From positions 17,450 through 81,449 of the forward strand of contig DOZO01000041.1 in assembly GCA_003517965.1 (NCBI GenBank): a stretch of DNA of 64,000 nt. Direction: 5' to 3'. Made by a program: the position numbers and the translations under genes. Shown here one piece after another: positions 42,005 to 50,820 of this stretch (position 1 is its first letter; every line of letters starts with the position of its first letter). The notes beneath the pieces are model-generated. The model did no database searches. It was not told the origin of the DNA and saw nothing but the letters and a program-made list of their open reading frames with translations. This DNA is from Desulfobulbaceae bacterium. GTDB taxonomy: Bacteria > Desulfobacterota > Desulfobulbia > Desulfobulbales > Desulfurivibrionaceae.

Positions 42005-42990
42005 TGAAAGAAGAAGAAATCCGTCCCAGAAAAGTTTTCGATGAGTATCTGCGGCTGGCTGAGCTGGATGCCGATATGTTTTTTGCTAATTCGAGTCGGC
42101 AATCGGTCCTTTGTCCCGCCTGCGGTCAACAGGGTGTTTTTGTTTTTGACAAGCATGGGTTTTCGTATGAAGAATGCCCCGCTTGCCAGACGCTCTTTGT
42201 GAGCCCGCGTCCTCCTGCAGCAGATTTCTTTCGTTATTATCAGGAGTCAGCGTCGGCAAGGTATTTTGCGACTACTTTTTATAGTGCGACTGCTGAGTCG
42301 CGCCGGGAGAAATTGTGGCGACCTAAGGCCGAGATGGTTCGTGATGTGCTGAAGAAGCATGGAGCCGATAGTTGTGCCGTATTTGATATTGGCGGAGGAT
42401 ACGGGATATTTGCCGAAGAATATGAGCGTCTTACCGGGGTTGCGGTAACGATCATTGAGCCTGGCCCTGAGCTGGCCCAGATTTGCCGGGGGAAGGGCTT
42501 GGAGGTTGTTGAGTCCTTCCTGGAGCATGTTCGCGCGGAACAATTGCCGCCCAGCCCTAAGGTTTTTGCGAGTTTTGAGTTGTTCGAACACCTGCATGAT
42601 TGTGTAGTTTTTCTGCAACATTTGTCCGCCTTGATGCAACCCGGGGATATTTTCCTGTTTACCACGCTGTCAGGAATGGGGGTTGATATCCAGTCTTTGT
42701 GGAACGAGTCGAATTCAATTTCATTACAGCACCTGAATTTTTTTAATCCCAAATCGGTACAGACCTTGATTGAGCGGGTCGGGCTGCGGGTAATTTCCGT
42801 GGAGACGCCTGGGAAACTGGATATGGACATCCTTTTTAACAACCGGGCGCTTATCAAGGATCGATTCTGGCGTAATTTGCTTGTGCAGGCATCGCCGGAA
42901 GAACGTCAGGAATGGCAAGAGTTCATTGTATCTCACGGAGTTAGCTCGCATATGTTTGTTGTTTGTGAATGTCCGGAGAAATCGAGATAA
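42004..42990 (+). CDS. SAM methyltransferase with N-terminal zinc ribbon (cassette C)
   Basis: A 328-residue methyltransferase. The N-terminal zinc ribbon is CPACGQQG...EECPACQTLFVSPRPP (four cysteines, residues ~37-63), a layout seen in C- and O-methyltransferases of sugar loci. The SAM motif is VFDIGGGYGIFAEEY, with FASFELFEHLHD as the motif IV region. The GTG start shares a base with the aldolase stop. It probably methylates a sugar or its nucleotide form. A second zinc-ribbon methyltransferase follows, only distantly similar. Confidence 0.85.
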   Translation: MKEEEIRPRKVFDEYLRLAELDADMFFANSSRQSVLCPACGQQGVFVFDKHGFSYEECPACQTLFVSPRPPAADFFRYYQESASARYFATTFYSATAESRREKLWRPKAEMVRDVLKKHGADSCAVFDIGGGYGIFAEEYERLTGVAVTIIEPGPELAQICRGKGLEVVESFLEHVRAEQLPPSPKVFASFELFEHLHDCVVFLQHLSALMQPGDIFLFTTLSGMGVDIQSLWNESNSISLQHLNFFNPKSVQTLIERVGLRVISVETPGKLDMDILFNNRALIKDRFWRNLLVQASPEERQEWQEFIVSHGVSSHMFVVCECPEKSR

Positions 42991-43084
42991 CTTTATAGTT
43001 ACATTCCCTGGTTTTCGTCACTTTCCGGCTTTGAGCTGGATAGTTACATAACTTTTTGAAAATACTGGATTGAGGGTTGTATCC

Positions 43085-44002
43085 GTGTCGGTTCCTTGTA
43101 AATGTCCGTTGTGTAACGCTGGCGCGGAGAAACAGTCTGCAGTGACATCCTGTGTCTATGGTGGAGAGGGGCGGGGACATGCCTTTTTTCATTGTGGGTC
43201 ATGTGATGTGCGCTATCTTTATCCTGGGCTGACCGTAGAGGAGGAGGCGCTTTTTTACTCTGCCGAGTTTGAGGGCTTCATGGCAAGCCGGGCTGGAAGC
43301 AAGGGTGGGTGGCACAAGGCCGAGGAACATATTGCTGCCAATGAATTGACTCGCCAGCGCCGCATGAAGTATCTGAGTCCTCATCTGGAGAAGGGGTGCA
43401 GCCTGCTCGAAGTTGGCTGTTCTTCAGGTTTCATGCTTCTCCCCCTGGCGACTGCTGGGCATATGTGTACTGGTGTCGAGCCTTCCGGAGTGTTCAGTGA
43501 GTTTGTCAAGAGCCATGGCCTGGCGGTTTTTGATTCTTTGACGCAACTACAGGGGGCAGTTCCGAATGCTCGGTTTGATGTTATTTTGCATTTTTTCGTT
43601 CTGGAACATATTGCGGATCCTGTGGCTTTTCTTGAGGCGCAACTTGCTCTGCTCAAGCCTGGCGGCAAGATTATTTTTGAGATTCCGAATGTTGCTGATC
43701 CCCTGTATTCAGTCTATGACATTCCGGCCTTCGAGCGTTTTTATTGGTCGATAGCGCACCCCTGGTATTTCAGCGAGCCCTCAATGCACTACCTTCTTAA
43801 TCGGCTTGGACGACCATATGAGATATTGCGTGATCAGCGTTATGATCTGTCTAATCACATGATTTGGGCGAGAGACGGAAGGCCAGGAGGTATGGGGCGT
43901 TTTACCGGGATGCTGGGAGAAGAGTTTGAGGAAAATTATAAACAGGCGCTGATCCGTATTGGAAAATGCGATACGTTGATTGGTGTTATCAGCAAGGAAT
44001 AA
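43085..44002 (+). CDS. SAM methyltransferase with N-terminal zinc ribbon, second copy type
   Basis: A 305-residue methyltransferase: CKCPLCNAGAE and FFHCGSCDVRYLYPGLT provide two Cys pairs. LLEVGCSSGFMLLPLA is the SAM motif. FDVILHFFVLEHIADP and LKPGGKIIFEIPN are standard class I motifs. GTG 43085 with GAGGG about 7 bases upstream is preferred over TTG 43070. The gap of 94 bases before it holds no gene. Likely sugar methylation. Confidence 0.85.
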   Translation: MSVPCKCPLCNAGAEKQSAVTSCVYGGEGRGHAFFHCGSCDVRYLYPGLTVEEEALFYSAEFEGFMASRAGSKGGWHKAEEHIAANELTRQRRMKYLSPHLEKGCSLLEVGCSSGFMLLPLATAGHMCTGVEPSGVFSEFVKSHGLAVFDSLTQLQGAVPNARFDVILHFFVLEHIADPVAFLEAQLALLKPGGKIIFEIPNVADPLYSVYDIPAFERFYWSIAHPWYFSEPSMHYLLNRLGRPYEILRDQRYDLSNHMIWARDGRPGGMGRFTGMLGEEFEENYKQALIRIGKCDTLIGVISKE

Positions 44003-44013
44003 AGCGGGCATCT

Positions 44014-44931
44014 ATGGAAAAGGAAAAAGTATTGATCACAGGAGTGGCGGGTTTTATCGGCTCTTATGTGGCATCCCGATTCTTACAGGATGGCTACGCA
44101 GTTGTTGGTGTTGATGATCTGTCAAATGGCCGTGTTGAGAATATCCCCGCAGGTCTTGATTTTATTCAGGGAGATCTTGCCCAGATATCTACAATTTCCA
44201 AAATCCCATGCGATTGTCGCAAGGTGCTGCATCTGGCTGGACAATCGTCTGGTGAGATCAGCTTTGACGATCCGGTTGCCGACCTGGAGAAGAATGTTGT
44301 TTCTACGCTCAATCTGATTCGTTACGGCATAGAGAATAAAGTTGAGTGTATGGTCTATGCCAGCTCGATGTCGGTCTATGGCGCGGTTGAGAACGAAGCA
44401 ATCAGCGAGAGTCATGCCTGTAAGCCACTGTCTTGTTATGGAGTGGGCAAACACGCTGCGGAGGGTTATCTGCGTGTCTATCAGGGTAAATTGCCATTTG
44501 TTGCCTTGCGCATGTTTAATGTCTATGGGCCAGGGCAAGATATGCGCAACCTCAGACAGGGGATGGTAAGCATCTATCTGGCGCAGGCGTTGAAAAGTGG
44601 CCGGATTGAGGTTAAGGGCAGCACTGACCGTTTTCGTGATTTTATCTACATCGATGATGTGGTCGAAGCCTGGTTTCGTGCCGCCACTTATCCTTCGGCA
44701 ATAGGGCAGACACTTAATGTTGGTACGGGTGTTAAAACCACGGTAGAGACACTTCTGGGACAGGTGTGTCAGCTTGTACCGGAAAGCACTTATTTTGTAC
44801 AAGGCGCAACCCCCGGCGATCAGAGCGGTATATTTGCTGATACCACGGCTTTGAGAAGTTGTTTGGGGCTGCCTTCCTTCACTCCACTGGAGGTCGGGTT
44901 GAAGAAGTTTGTCGACTGGGCTCGTCTTTAG
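44014..44931 (+). CDS. NAD-dependent epimerase (GalE/WbpP-like SDR)
   Basis: A 305-residue extended SDR: LITGVAGFIGSYVASRFL, VDDLSNGRVENIP, HLAGQSSGEISFDDPVADLEKN, YASSMSVYGAVEN, LSCYGVGKHAAEG (YxxxK), RMFNVYGPGQDM, RFRDFIYIDDVVEAWF. These are the motifs of C4-epimerases of UDP-hexoses or their relatives. It ends 37 bases before the KdsB-type gene. The exact nucleotide-sugar is unknown. Confidence 0.88.
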   Translation: MEKEKVLITGVAGFIGSYVASRFLQDGYAVVGVDDLSNGRVENIPAGLDFIQGDLAQISTISKIPCDCRKVLHLAGQSSGEISFDDPVADLEKNVVSTLNLIRYGIENKVECMVYASSMSVYGAVENEAISESHACKPLSCYGVGKHAAEGYLRVYQGKLPFVALRMFNVYGPGQDMRNLRQGMVSIYLAQALKSGRIEVKGSTDRFRDFIYIDDVVEAWFRAATYPSAIGQTLNVGTGVKTTVETLLGQVCQLVPESTYFVQGATPGDQSGIFADTTALRSCLGLPSFTPLEVGLKKFVDWARL

Positions 44932-44968
44932 TCGGATTACTGAGATAAAAAATATTTTAGAGAGAGCT

Positions 44969-45718
44969 ATGAAGATAATCGCACTTATTCCCGCCCGCAT
45001 GGGCAGCAGCCGTTTTCCCGGTAAACCGATGGCCCTGATTCTTGGTAAGCCAATGATTGGCCACGTTTACGAACGGGTAGCTAAATCCAACTTGCTGGAT
45101 TTGGTGGCGGTGGCCACCTGTGACCAGGAAATCTACGACTACATAGAATCCATCGGTGGTACGGCGGTGATGACCGGCAATCACCACGAAAGGGCTTCTG
45201 ATCGTTGTGCGGAAGCGTTGTTGGAGCTGGAGCAAGTTAACAAGACGCGCTACGATGTTGTCGTGATGGTTCAGGGTGATGAACCGATGACTCATCCCGA
45301 CATGATTGCCGAAGCCGTGCAACCGCTGTTGGATGACCCGGAAGTACAGGTGGTGAATCTGCTTGGCCGGATCAACGACACGACCGAATTTGAGGACCGC
45401 AATTGTATCAAGGTGGTATGCGATCTTAATTCCAATGCGCTGTATTTTTCCCGTGAGCCTATCCCGACTCGATCCAAGGTTGATGAGGTGCCAATGGGCA
45501 AGCAGGTGTGCATTATTCCGTTTCGGCGCGATTACCTGCTGGAATACACTCGCCTGGCACCCACTCCTCTGGAAGTGGTAGAGTCGGTTGACATGATGAG
45601 GGTTTTGGAACATGGCATGAAAGTGCGTATGGCCCCCACTATACATCAGACTCAAGCGGTCGATACCCCTGTTGACTTGAAGAGGGTTGAACGGTTAATG
45701 CAGAGTTTGAATGCCTGA
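44969..45718 (+). CDS. KdsB-family 3-deoxy-ulosonate cytidylyltransferase (cassette C)
   Basis: A 249-residue CMP-ulosonate synthetase. IALIPARMGSSRFPGKPM is the CTP loop, MVQGDEPMTHPDMI the QGDEP motif, NALYFSREPIP and VDTPVDLKRVERL the KdsB-type end. ATG 44969 follows AGAGAG. Core lipopolysaccharide Kdo needs one kdsB, but this one sits in a surface-glycan operon next to an HpaI aldolase. It may therefore activate a special ulosonic acid rather than core Kdo. It overlaps the next gene by 8 bases. Confidence 0.88.
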   Translation: MKIIALIPARMGSSRFPGKPMALILGKPMIGHVYERVAKSNLLDLVAVATCDQEIYDYIESIGGTAVMTGNHHERASDRCAEALLELEQVNKTRYDVVVMVQGDEPMTHPDMIAEAVQPLLDDPEVQVVNLLGRINDTTEFEDRNCIKVVCDLNSNALYFSREPIPTRSKVDEVPMGKQVCIIPFRRDYLLEYTRLAPTPLEVVESVDMMRVLEHGMKVRMAPTIHQTQAVDTPVDLKRVERLMQSLNA

Positions 45719-47600
45719 CCGTGAGATAGATAACGCAGACAAGGATTGTGTGTTGCTCGTCTGGGATTTGGAAGGTTTGCCGCCGGTCGGCGACTGGACG
45801 GCCGTGTTGTGGCGACAATATACGGATGAGAAAAGCCGCAAGGTTGTTTCGATTCCGGGCTTGGTCGATCAGTGCGCTGATGAGTTAAGGGCAAGATATC
45901 TGGCTTGGATATATGACCTCGGTGAAGCGCGTATTAGAGGTGGGCGCGTTGTTGATCATCTACAGATCCGGCCCGGGTTCAGCTATTGGTGGATGTCATC
46001 ACTGGCGCAGAAGTTCAATATATCCGGCACATCGGGGATTGATGACGCAATCAAGCTGTTAGCCTTGGAAAGGTTGGTCAACGAACGTCAACCGCGCATC
46101 ATTTTGCTGGCGACCGGCAACCAGCGACTTGCGGTTTGTGTACAGAATTTTTGCCGTAATCAAGGCATTGGTGTTGAATCTCGTTACGGGGTAGTTGCAC
46201 AATCAAGAAAAAACTTCAGTTCGGTATTTCGATTTTTTCCGTATTCGTGGTGTGCCTTCATCTATCTAACTTGGTACGTTGTCAGGGTCATTCCTTTTTT
46301 GTTACGGAGAAAGCCAACTCTTAAGTCTGCAGGGGAGGTGGCATTTATCGATGTTCTGACGCATTTGGACAGACGGGCCATCCCCGCAGGCAGGTTTTTC
46401 TCCAATTACTGGACGGAACTGATTGGCAAGTTGTCTGAGTGGCAAATTAACTCTACCTGGCTGCATCTCTTTTTTCGCCATTCTGGCATTGCCTCGCCGA
46501 TCCAGGCTCAGAGCCAGGTCGAGCGCTTCAATGAAAACGCTCGGGGTGCGCAGTTCCATGCACTGATCGAACGTTCATTGAATATCCGTGTGATCTTTAA
46601 GGCGCTGCGTGATTATTTGGCGATACGTCGGGCGAAAACTTTATTGAGTGAGATCAGTAAGATTTGCCCGGGTGGTTCCGATCTTGACTTGTGGCCATTA
46701 CATGTTGAGGAGTGGAATGACTCCCTTGGCGGCAAGGAGGCAATGATTAACTGCCTGAGACTGGCGCTGTTTGAAGCTGCCGTCAGTAGCCTTGCTTGTC
46801 AGCGGATTGGCGTCTACATTGCCGAGAATCAGCCATGGGAAATGGCCCTTATTTACACGTGGAAAGCTGCCGGGCATGGAACACTGGTCGGGACACCACA
46901 TACAACTGTTCGTTTCTGGGATCTTCGTTATTACTACGACAGGCGCAGTTACGAAAGAAGGCAGACGAACGACTTGCCGATGCCGGATCTTCTGGCCGTA
47001 AACGGACCGGTTGCAAGGGATGCTGTTCTGGGAGGGGGATTTCCGGCTGATAGAGTGCGTGAGGTTGAGGCGTTACGATTTCTTTATTTGCTCAGGACAA
47101 GGGAGCACAGTGCAACTACTTCTCCGGCCGGCAGGGGGTTGCGTGTCCTGGCCTGCGGCGATTTTCTTCCCGAGGTCAGCCGGAGGATTATTTCGTGGCT
47201 GGAAGTCGCGGCGAGCACATTACCACCTGATACGACTTACGTGTTCAAGCCCCATCCTGCTTATCCTCTGACTTCCACTGATTATTCAGCAATGAAACTG
47301 GAAATAACTGAGGCCCCCCTGCATGATTTATTGAGTGACTGTGACGTGGTGTTTGCGAGCAATATCACCTCTGCGGTGGTCGATGCATATTGTATGGGCG
47401 TTCCCACGGTGCAGATGCGGGATGGCAGTTCCTTTAACCTCAGTCCTCTGCGGGGACTGAAAGGTATGATAAGCGCTAATACTCCTGAGGAATTGGCCGG
47501 AGCGTTGCTTGAGGCAAAAGGGCGGGCAAGTGAAGCGGGTAGACAATATTTTTATCTGGATGCTGCATTGCCGCGCTGGCGTGTTTTGTTAAGCGAATAG
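45711..47600 (+). CDS. GT-B-like surface carbohydrate protein (TIGR04326-like), transferase candidate C
   Basis: A 629-residue protein similar in length and order to a family described only as surface carbohydrate biosynthesis protein TIGR04326 (from memory, not searched). The N-terminal half is unrecognised. The C-terminal half has YVFKPHPAYPLTS (HP motif) and VVFASNITSAVVDAYCMGVPTVQM (S/T motif and GxP), as in GT-B sialyl- and Kdo-type transferases. One short hydrophobic stretch (residues ~175-195) may touch the membrane. It directly follows and overlaps the KdsB-type gene, so it may transfer that CMP-sugar. Confidence 0.65.
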   Translation: MPDREIDNADKDCVLLVWDLEGLPPVGDWTAVLWRQYTDEKSRKVVSIPGLVDQCADELRARYLAWIYDLGEARIRGGRVVDHLQIRPGFSYWWMSSLAQKFNISGTSGIDDAIKLLALERLVNERQPRIILLATGNQRLAVCVQNFCRNQGIGVESRYGVVAQSRKNFSSVFRFFPYSWCAFIYLTWYVVRVIPFLLRRKPTLKSAGEVAFIDVLTHLDRRAIPAGRFFSNYWTELIGKLSEWQINSTWLHLFFRHSGIASPIQAQSQVERFNENARGAQFHALIERSLNIRVIFKALRDYLAIRRAKTLLSEISKICPGGSDLDLWPLHVEEWNDSLGGKEAMINCLRLALFEAAVSSLACQRIGVYIAENQPWEMALIYTWKAAGHGTLVGTPHTTVRFWDLRYYYDRRSYERRQTNDLPMPDLLAVNGPVARDAVLGGGFPADRVREVEALRFLYLLRTREHSATTSPAGRGLRVLACGDFLPEVSRRIISWLEVAASTLPPDTTYVFKPHPAYPLTSTDYSAMKLEITEAPLHDLLSDCDVVFASNITSAVVDAYCMGVPTVQMRDGSSFNLSPLRGLKGMISANTPEELAGALLEAKGRASEAGRQYFYLDAALPRWRVLLSE

Positions 47601-47720
47601 TGCCATGAGTTGGCATTTTTTTGTCTCGGTCTTGCAGAGGCCAGTTTGGCAGTGAAGAAAGGTGGGGGCTCATATTTTGCCCCTCCCCCTGGTTCTTGAA
47701 AAGCAACAAGGTGAAGTGTT

Positions 47721-48644
47721 TTGTTGATCTCGGTAATCATCCCCACTAAAAATCGTGCCAAGGATCTGCTGGAAGCGGTTGCCTCAATCATTGTTCAGGA
47801 CCGGTTGCCGGATGAGCTGATTTTGGTTGACCAAAGTGACAGCGATGCCTCCCGCTCGGCGATAGATGAAATGGTCAGGAAAGCGGGCGAACCACTATCC
47901 CTGATCTATGTTTACGATCCGCGCATCAGCGGGTTGGTGGACGCAAAAAGAGTGGGCGTCGCGAACGCAAAAGGCGACGTGGTGTGCTTTCTCGAGGATG
48001 ATGTGGTGCTGGAACCGAGCTATATCGGGCAGATGGAAAATGCTTTTGCTGGTAATCCAACGATGATGGGTTGCTGTGGCGTGATGACCAATCTGCCCAA
48101 GTTACCTTCTAACTATGTGCTGTTCTTCCACCTGTTCCATCGCGGCATCTTCCACGATCCCCGAGTGGGGGTCCACGGACATCTTATCGGCAGGGGGGAC
48201 AAGTTGATCCCAAGCAGATACCTGAGCGGTGGCACCTCTGCTTTCCGCAAGAATGTATTCGAGCAGGTATCTTTTGATTTGGCAAATGCTTTTTTTATGC
48301 TTGAGGATATCGATTTTTCGATGCGTGCGGTAGTCGTGTTTGGCGATTGTTTTTATATCAATCCGGGGGCACGTCTGGCGCACTACATGTCGCCGGTGAA
48401 TCGTGCGGTGTTGGGGAACAAATATAGGCGCAAGCTGAGGGAGTTCCTGGTGTTCTACAAGAAGCACGGAAATGGGGCCAATCAGTTGGCCGCGCTGATA
48501 TGGTTGTTGACCGGGCTGGGGGCGGAGGCGATGCTTACCTCGCTGAGGGTTCGGAACCCAGATCCATTGGTTGGATATATCCGTGGTTTGTTGGATGGGG
48601 TCCGCTGGACAGTGTGTCGCGCAGAAGGCGTCGGCAGACCATGA
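47721..48644 (+). CDS. GT2-family glycosyltransferase
   Basis: A 307-residue inverting glycosyltransferase (GT-A). It has ISVIIPTKNRAKDLLEAVASI, LILVDQSDSD, FLEDDVVLEPSYI (the DxD-like EDD) and ISGLVDAKRVGVANAKGDVVCFLEDD. The acceptor-side GGTSAFRKNVFEQV and MLEDIDFSMRA (ED catalytic base) are complete. A TTG start at 47721 follows AAGGTGA. Cytoplasmic face of the inner membrane; the donor is unknown. Confidence 0.9.
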   Translation: MLISVIIPTKNRAKDLLEAVASIIVQDRLPDELILVDQSDSDASRSAIDEMVRKAGEPLSLIYVYDPRISGLVDAKRVGVANAKGDVVCFLEDDVVLEPSYIGQMENAFAGNPTMMGCCGVMTNLPKLPSNYVLFFHLFHRGIFHDPRVGVHGHLIGRGDKLIPSRYLSGGTSAFRKNVFEQVSFDLANAFFMLEDIDFSMRAVVVFGDCFYINPGARLAHYMSPVNRAVLGNKYRRKLREFLVFYKKHGNGANQLAALIWLLTGLGAEAMLTSLRVRNPDPLVGYIRGLLDGVRWTVCRAEGVGRP

Positions 48645-49588
48645 TAGTCGCAGTCACCGGCGGGACGGGGTTTATAGGAAAGAGGCTGGTCGAGCGTTTG
48701 GTCGAGCGTGGGGACACCGTGCGGTTGCTGACCCGCAGTGTGACGCCAGGCGAAAACTCTTTGCCGATAGAGATTCACAGGTGTGATCTGTTGACAGCCG
48801 GGGTTGCGGATATTTCGACAGTGCTGGACGGGGTGGAAGTTCTTTACCATTGCGCAGGACAGTTGAGGGAAATAAACATCATGCGGGCGTTGCATGTCGG
48901 TGTAACGCAAAAGCTGGTTGAAGCGGCATCTGGCAGGGTTGGGCACTGGGTTCAGTTGAGCAGTGTGGGTGTGTATGGCCCGATGACGCAGGGGGTGATC
49001 ACCGAGGATTCAGTATTGACTCCGGCTGGAGAGTACGAGGTTACCAAGGCTGAATCTGATCAAATTGTTGTTGAGGCCGCAAACAATGGTGTTTTTACCT
49101 GTTCTGTTTTGCGGCCATCAAACGTGTTTGGCGCCGGGATGGCCAATCAGTCATTGTTTCGCATGATAGCCATGATAGACCGGGGCTTGTTTTTTTATAT
49201 CGGGAAGCCGGGTGCATCTGCAAATTATATTCATGTTAATAATGTGGCCGAGGGATTGATCTGTTGTGGGACTATGCGGGCTGCGAAGGGCAGGACGTAC
49301 AATCTTTCGGATCACAGTACGATGGAAAAATTTATTGCCATTATTGCCAAGGCACTGGGTAAAGATGCACCGCGCATGAGATTGCCAGAATCGGTTGTTC
49401 GCGCCCTTGTAAAATTGCTGGGAAATATTCCTGGGATGCCGCTTACCGAGGCCAGGGTTAATGCGCTGACGAGCAGGACAGTTTATCCAAACACAAGAAT
49501 TGAGCGGGATCTGGGCTATCGTCATTTGGTGATCATGGAAGAAGGGCTGCTGGAGTTGGTGGCCTCATGGAGACAGTCGAGGCAATGA
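48641..49588 (+). CDS. NAD-dependent epimerase/dehydratase
   Basis: A 315-residue extended SDR: MIVAVTGGTGFIGKRLVE, LYHCAGQLREIN, VQLSSVGVYGPM, GEYEVTKAESD (YxxxK) and LRPSNVFGAGM. It is similar to the epimerases commonly placed beside the lipid-carrier glycosyltransferases in O-antigen loci. ATG 48641 overlaps the GT2 gene by 4 bases. The substrate is unknown. Confidence 0.87.
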   Translation: MIVAVTGGTGFIGKRLVERLVERGDTVRLLTRSVTPGENSLPIEIHRCDLLTAGVADISTVLDGVEVLYHCAGQLREINIMRALHVGVTQKLVEAASGRVGHWVQLSSVGVYGPMTQGVITEDSVLTPAGEYEVTKAESDQIVVEAANNGVFTCSVLRPSNVFGAGMANQSLFRMIAMIDRGLFFYIGKPGASANYIHVNNVAEGLICCGTMRAAKGRTYNLSDHSTMEKFIAIIAKALGKDAPRMRLPESVVRALVKLLGNIPGMPLTEARVNALTSRTVYPNTRIERDLGYRHLVIMEEGLLELVASWRQSRQ

Positions 49589-50820
49589 CGAGCACTATGG
49601 CAGATAAATCAGAGACGCAGCAACCACCTGTTGTTCCGCTTGACGCACTGTTGAATGTGCGAGTTGCCCGTGTCTCGACAGTTGCCTTTTTCGTTGTTTC
49701 TCAGTTGAAACGCCAGATAGAATTACTCAGCGCCAGTGGGGCGCAAGTAACAGTGGTGACTGGCGGCGGGTCTGAAATGGCCTCGTTGGAGGCTATTCCA
49801 GGGATAAATTGTGTCACCATTGATATCCCGCGCTCGATCTCGCCGTGGCGGGATCTGCTGGCTTTGCTTCGGTTGTATCTGTTTTTCCGGCGCGGCCATA
49901 TCGATATCGCGCACTCGACTACTCCCAAGGCCGGTCTGCTTACGGCCATTGCGGCATTCCTGGCAGGTGTACCGATACGGCTGCACACTTTTACCGGGCA
50001 GCCGTGGGTGAACATGAAGGGTGTCCGGCGTAGTCTGATCCGTGGGGGTGACAGGCTGATTGGCAAACTTAATACCCGTTGTTATGCAGACAGTGAAGGA
50101 CAACGCCAATTTCTTGTCGAACAGGGGATAATTGACGACAAACAACTGTTCGTGATAGGGGCAGGTTCGTTGGCAGGAGTAGATGGAGAGCGTTTTAATC
50201 CGGCACGATTTTCAAACGAGGAGCTGATTGCCACCAGGCAAACGCTTGATATTCCTGAAAACGCACCGGTAATATTGTTTGTGGGCCGGATCACAGCTGA
50301 CAAGGGTGTGCATGAATTGCTCGAGGCTTTTCGTGAGATTAAGGCGAGACAGAGCCGCGCGCATCTGGTGTTTGTCGGACGTTTCGATTCGGACAGCGGG
50401 ATAAAGGGAGAAATTTGCCAAGATAAAATTGACAGCATTAGGGATACCCATATCGTTGGTCATACCGAATGTCCCGAGGCATATATGGCTATCGCGGATA
50501 TCCTGTGCCTGCCAAGCTATCGCGAGGGATTTGGGACGGTTGTCATTGAGGCCGCAGCAATGGAGGTGCCGACGGTTGGCTCGGATATTTATGGTTTGGC
50601 TGATGCGGTGGTAAATGGTGAAACGGGAATCCTGGTGCCTCCGCGAGATTCGGCGGCGCTGGCAAGGGCGATGTCAATATTGCTGGCCGATGAGGAACAG
50701 CGAGTGAAAATGGGGTGTGCTGCCAGACAAAGGAGCAGAATGCTTTTTGATGCAAATCTGATAAACGGGCAACTGATTGAGGAATATGGCAATTTTTTCT
50801 GTAGCGTGGGCAAGCCGTGA
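49585..50820 (+). CDS. GT4-family glycosyltransferase
   Basis: A ~411-residue GT-B glycosyltransferase. The N-terminal domain has LKRQIELLSASGAQVTVVTG and IDIAHSTTPKAGLLTAIAA. The C-terminal GT4 domain has VILFVGRITADKGVHELLEAF (R/K motif) and CLPSYREGFGTVVIEAAAMEVPTVGSDI (EGFGxxxxEA E-x7-E motif). ATG 49585 overlaps the previous TGA (ATGA) with GAGG upstream; ATG 49567 is an alternative adding six residues. Retaining transfer from an NDP-sugar. It overlaps the following membrane-protein gene. Confidence 0.92.
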   Translation: MTSTMADKSETQQPPVVPLDALLNVRVARVSTVAFFVVSQLKRQIELLSASGAQVTVVTGGGSEMASLEAIPGINCVTIDIPRSISPWRDLLALLRLYLFFRRGHIDIAHSTTPKAGLLTAIAAFLAGVPIRLHTFTGQPWVNMKGVRRSLIRGGDRLIGKLNTRCYADSEGQRQFLVEQGIIDDKQLFVIGAGSLAGVDGERFNPARFSNEELIATRQTLDIPENAPVILFVGRITADKGVHELLEAFREIKARQSRAHLVFVGRFDSDSGIKGEICQDKIDSIRDTHIVGHTECPEAYMAIADILCLPSYREGFGTVVIEAAAMEVPTVGSDIYGLADAVVNGETGILVPPRDSAALARAMSILLADEEQRVKMGCAARQRSRMLFDANLINGQLIEEYGNFFCSVGKP

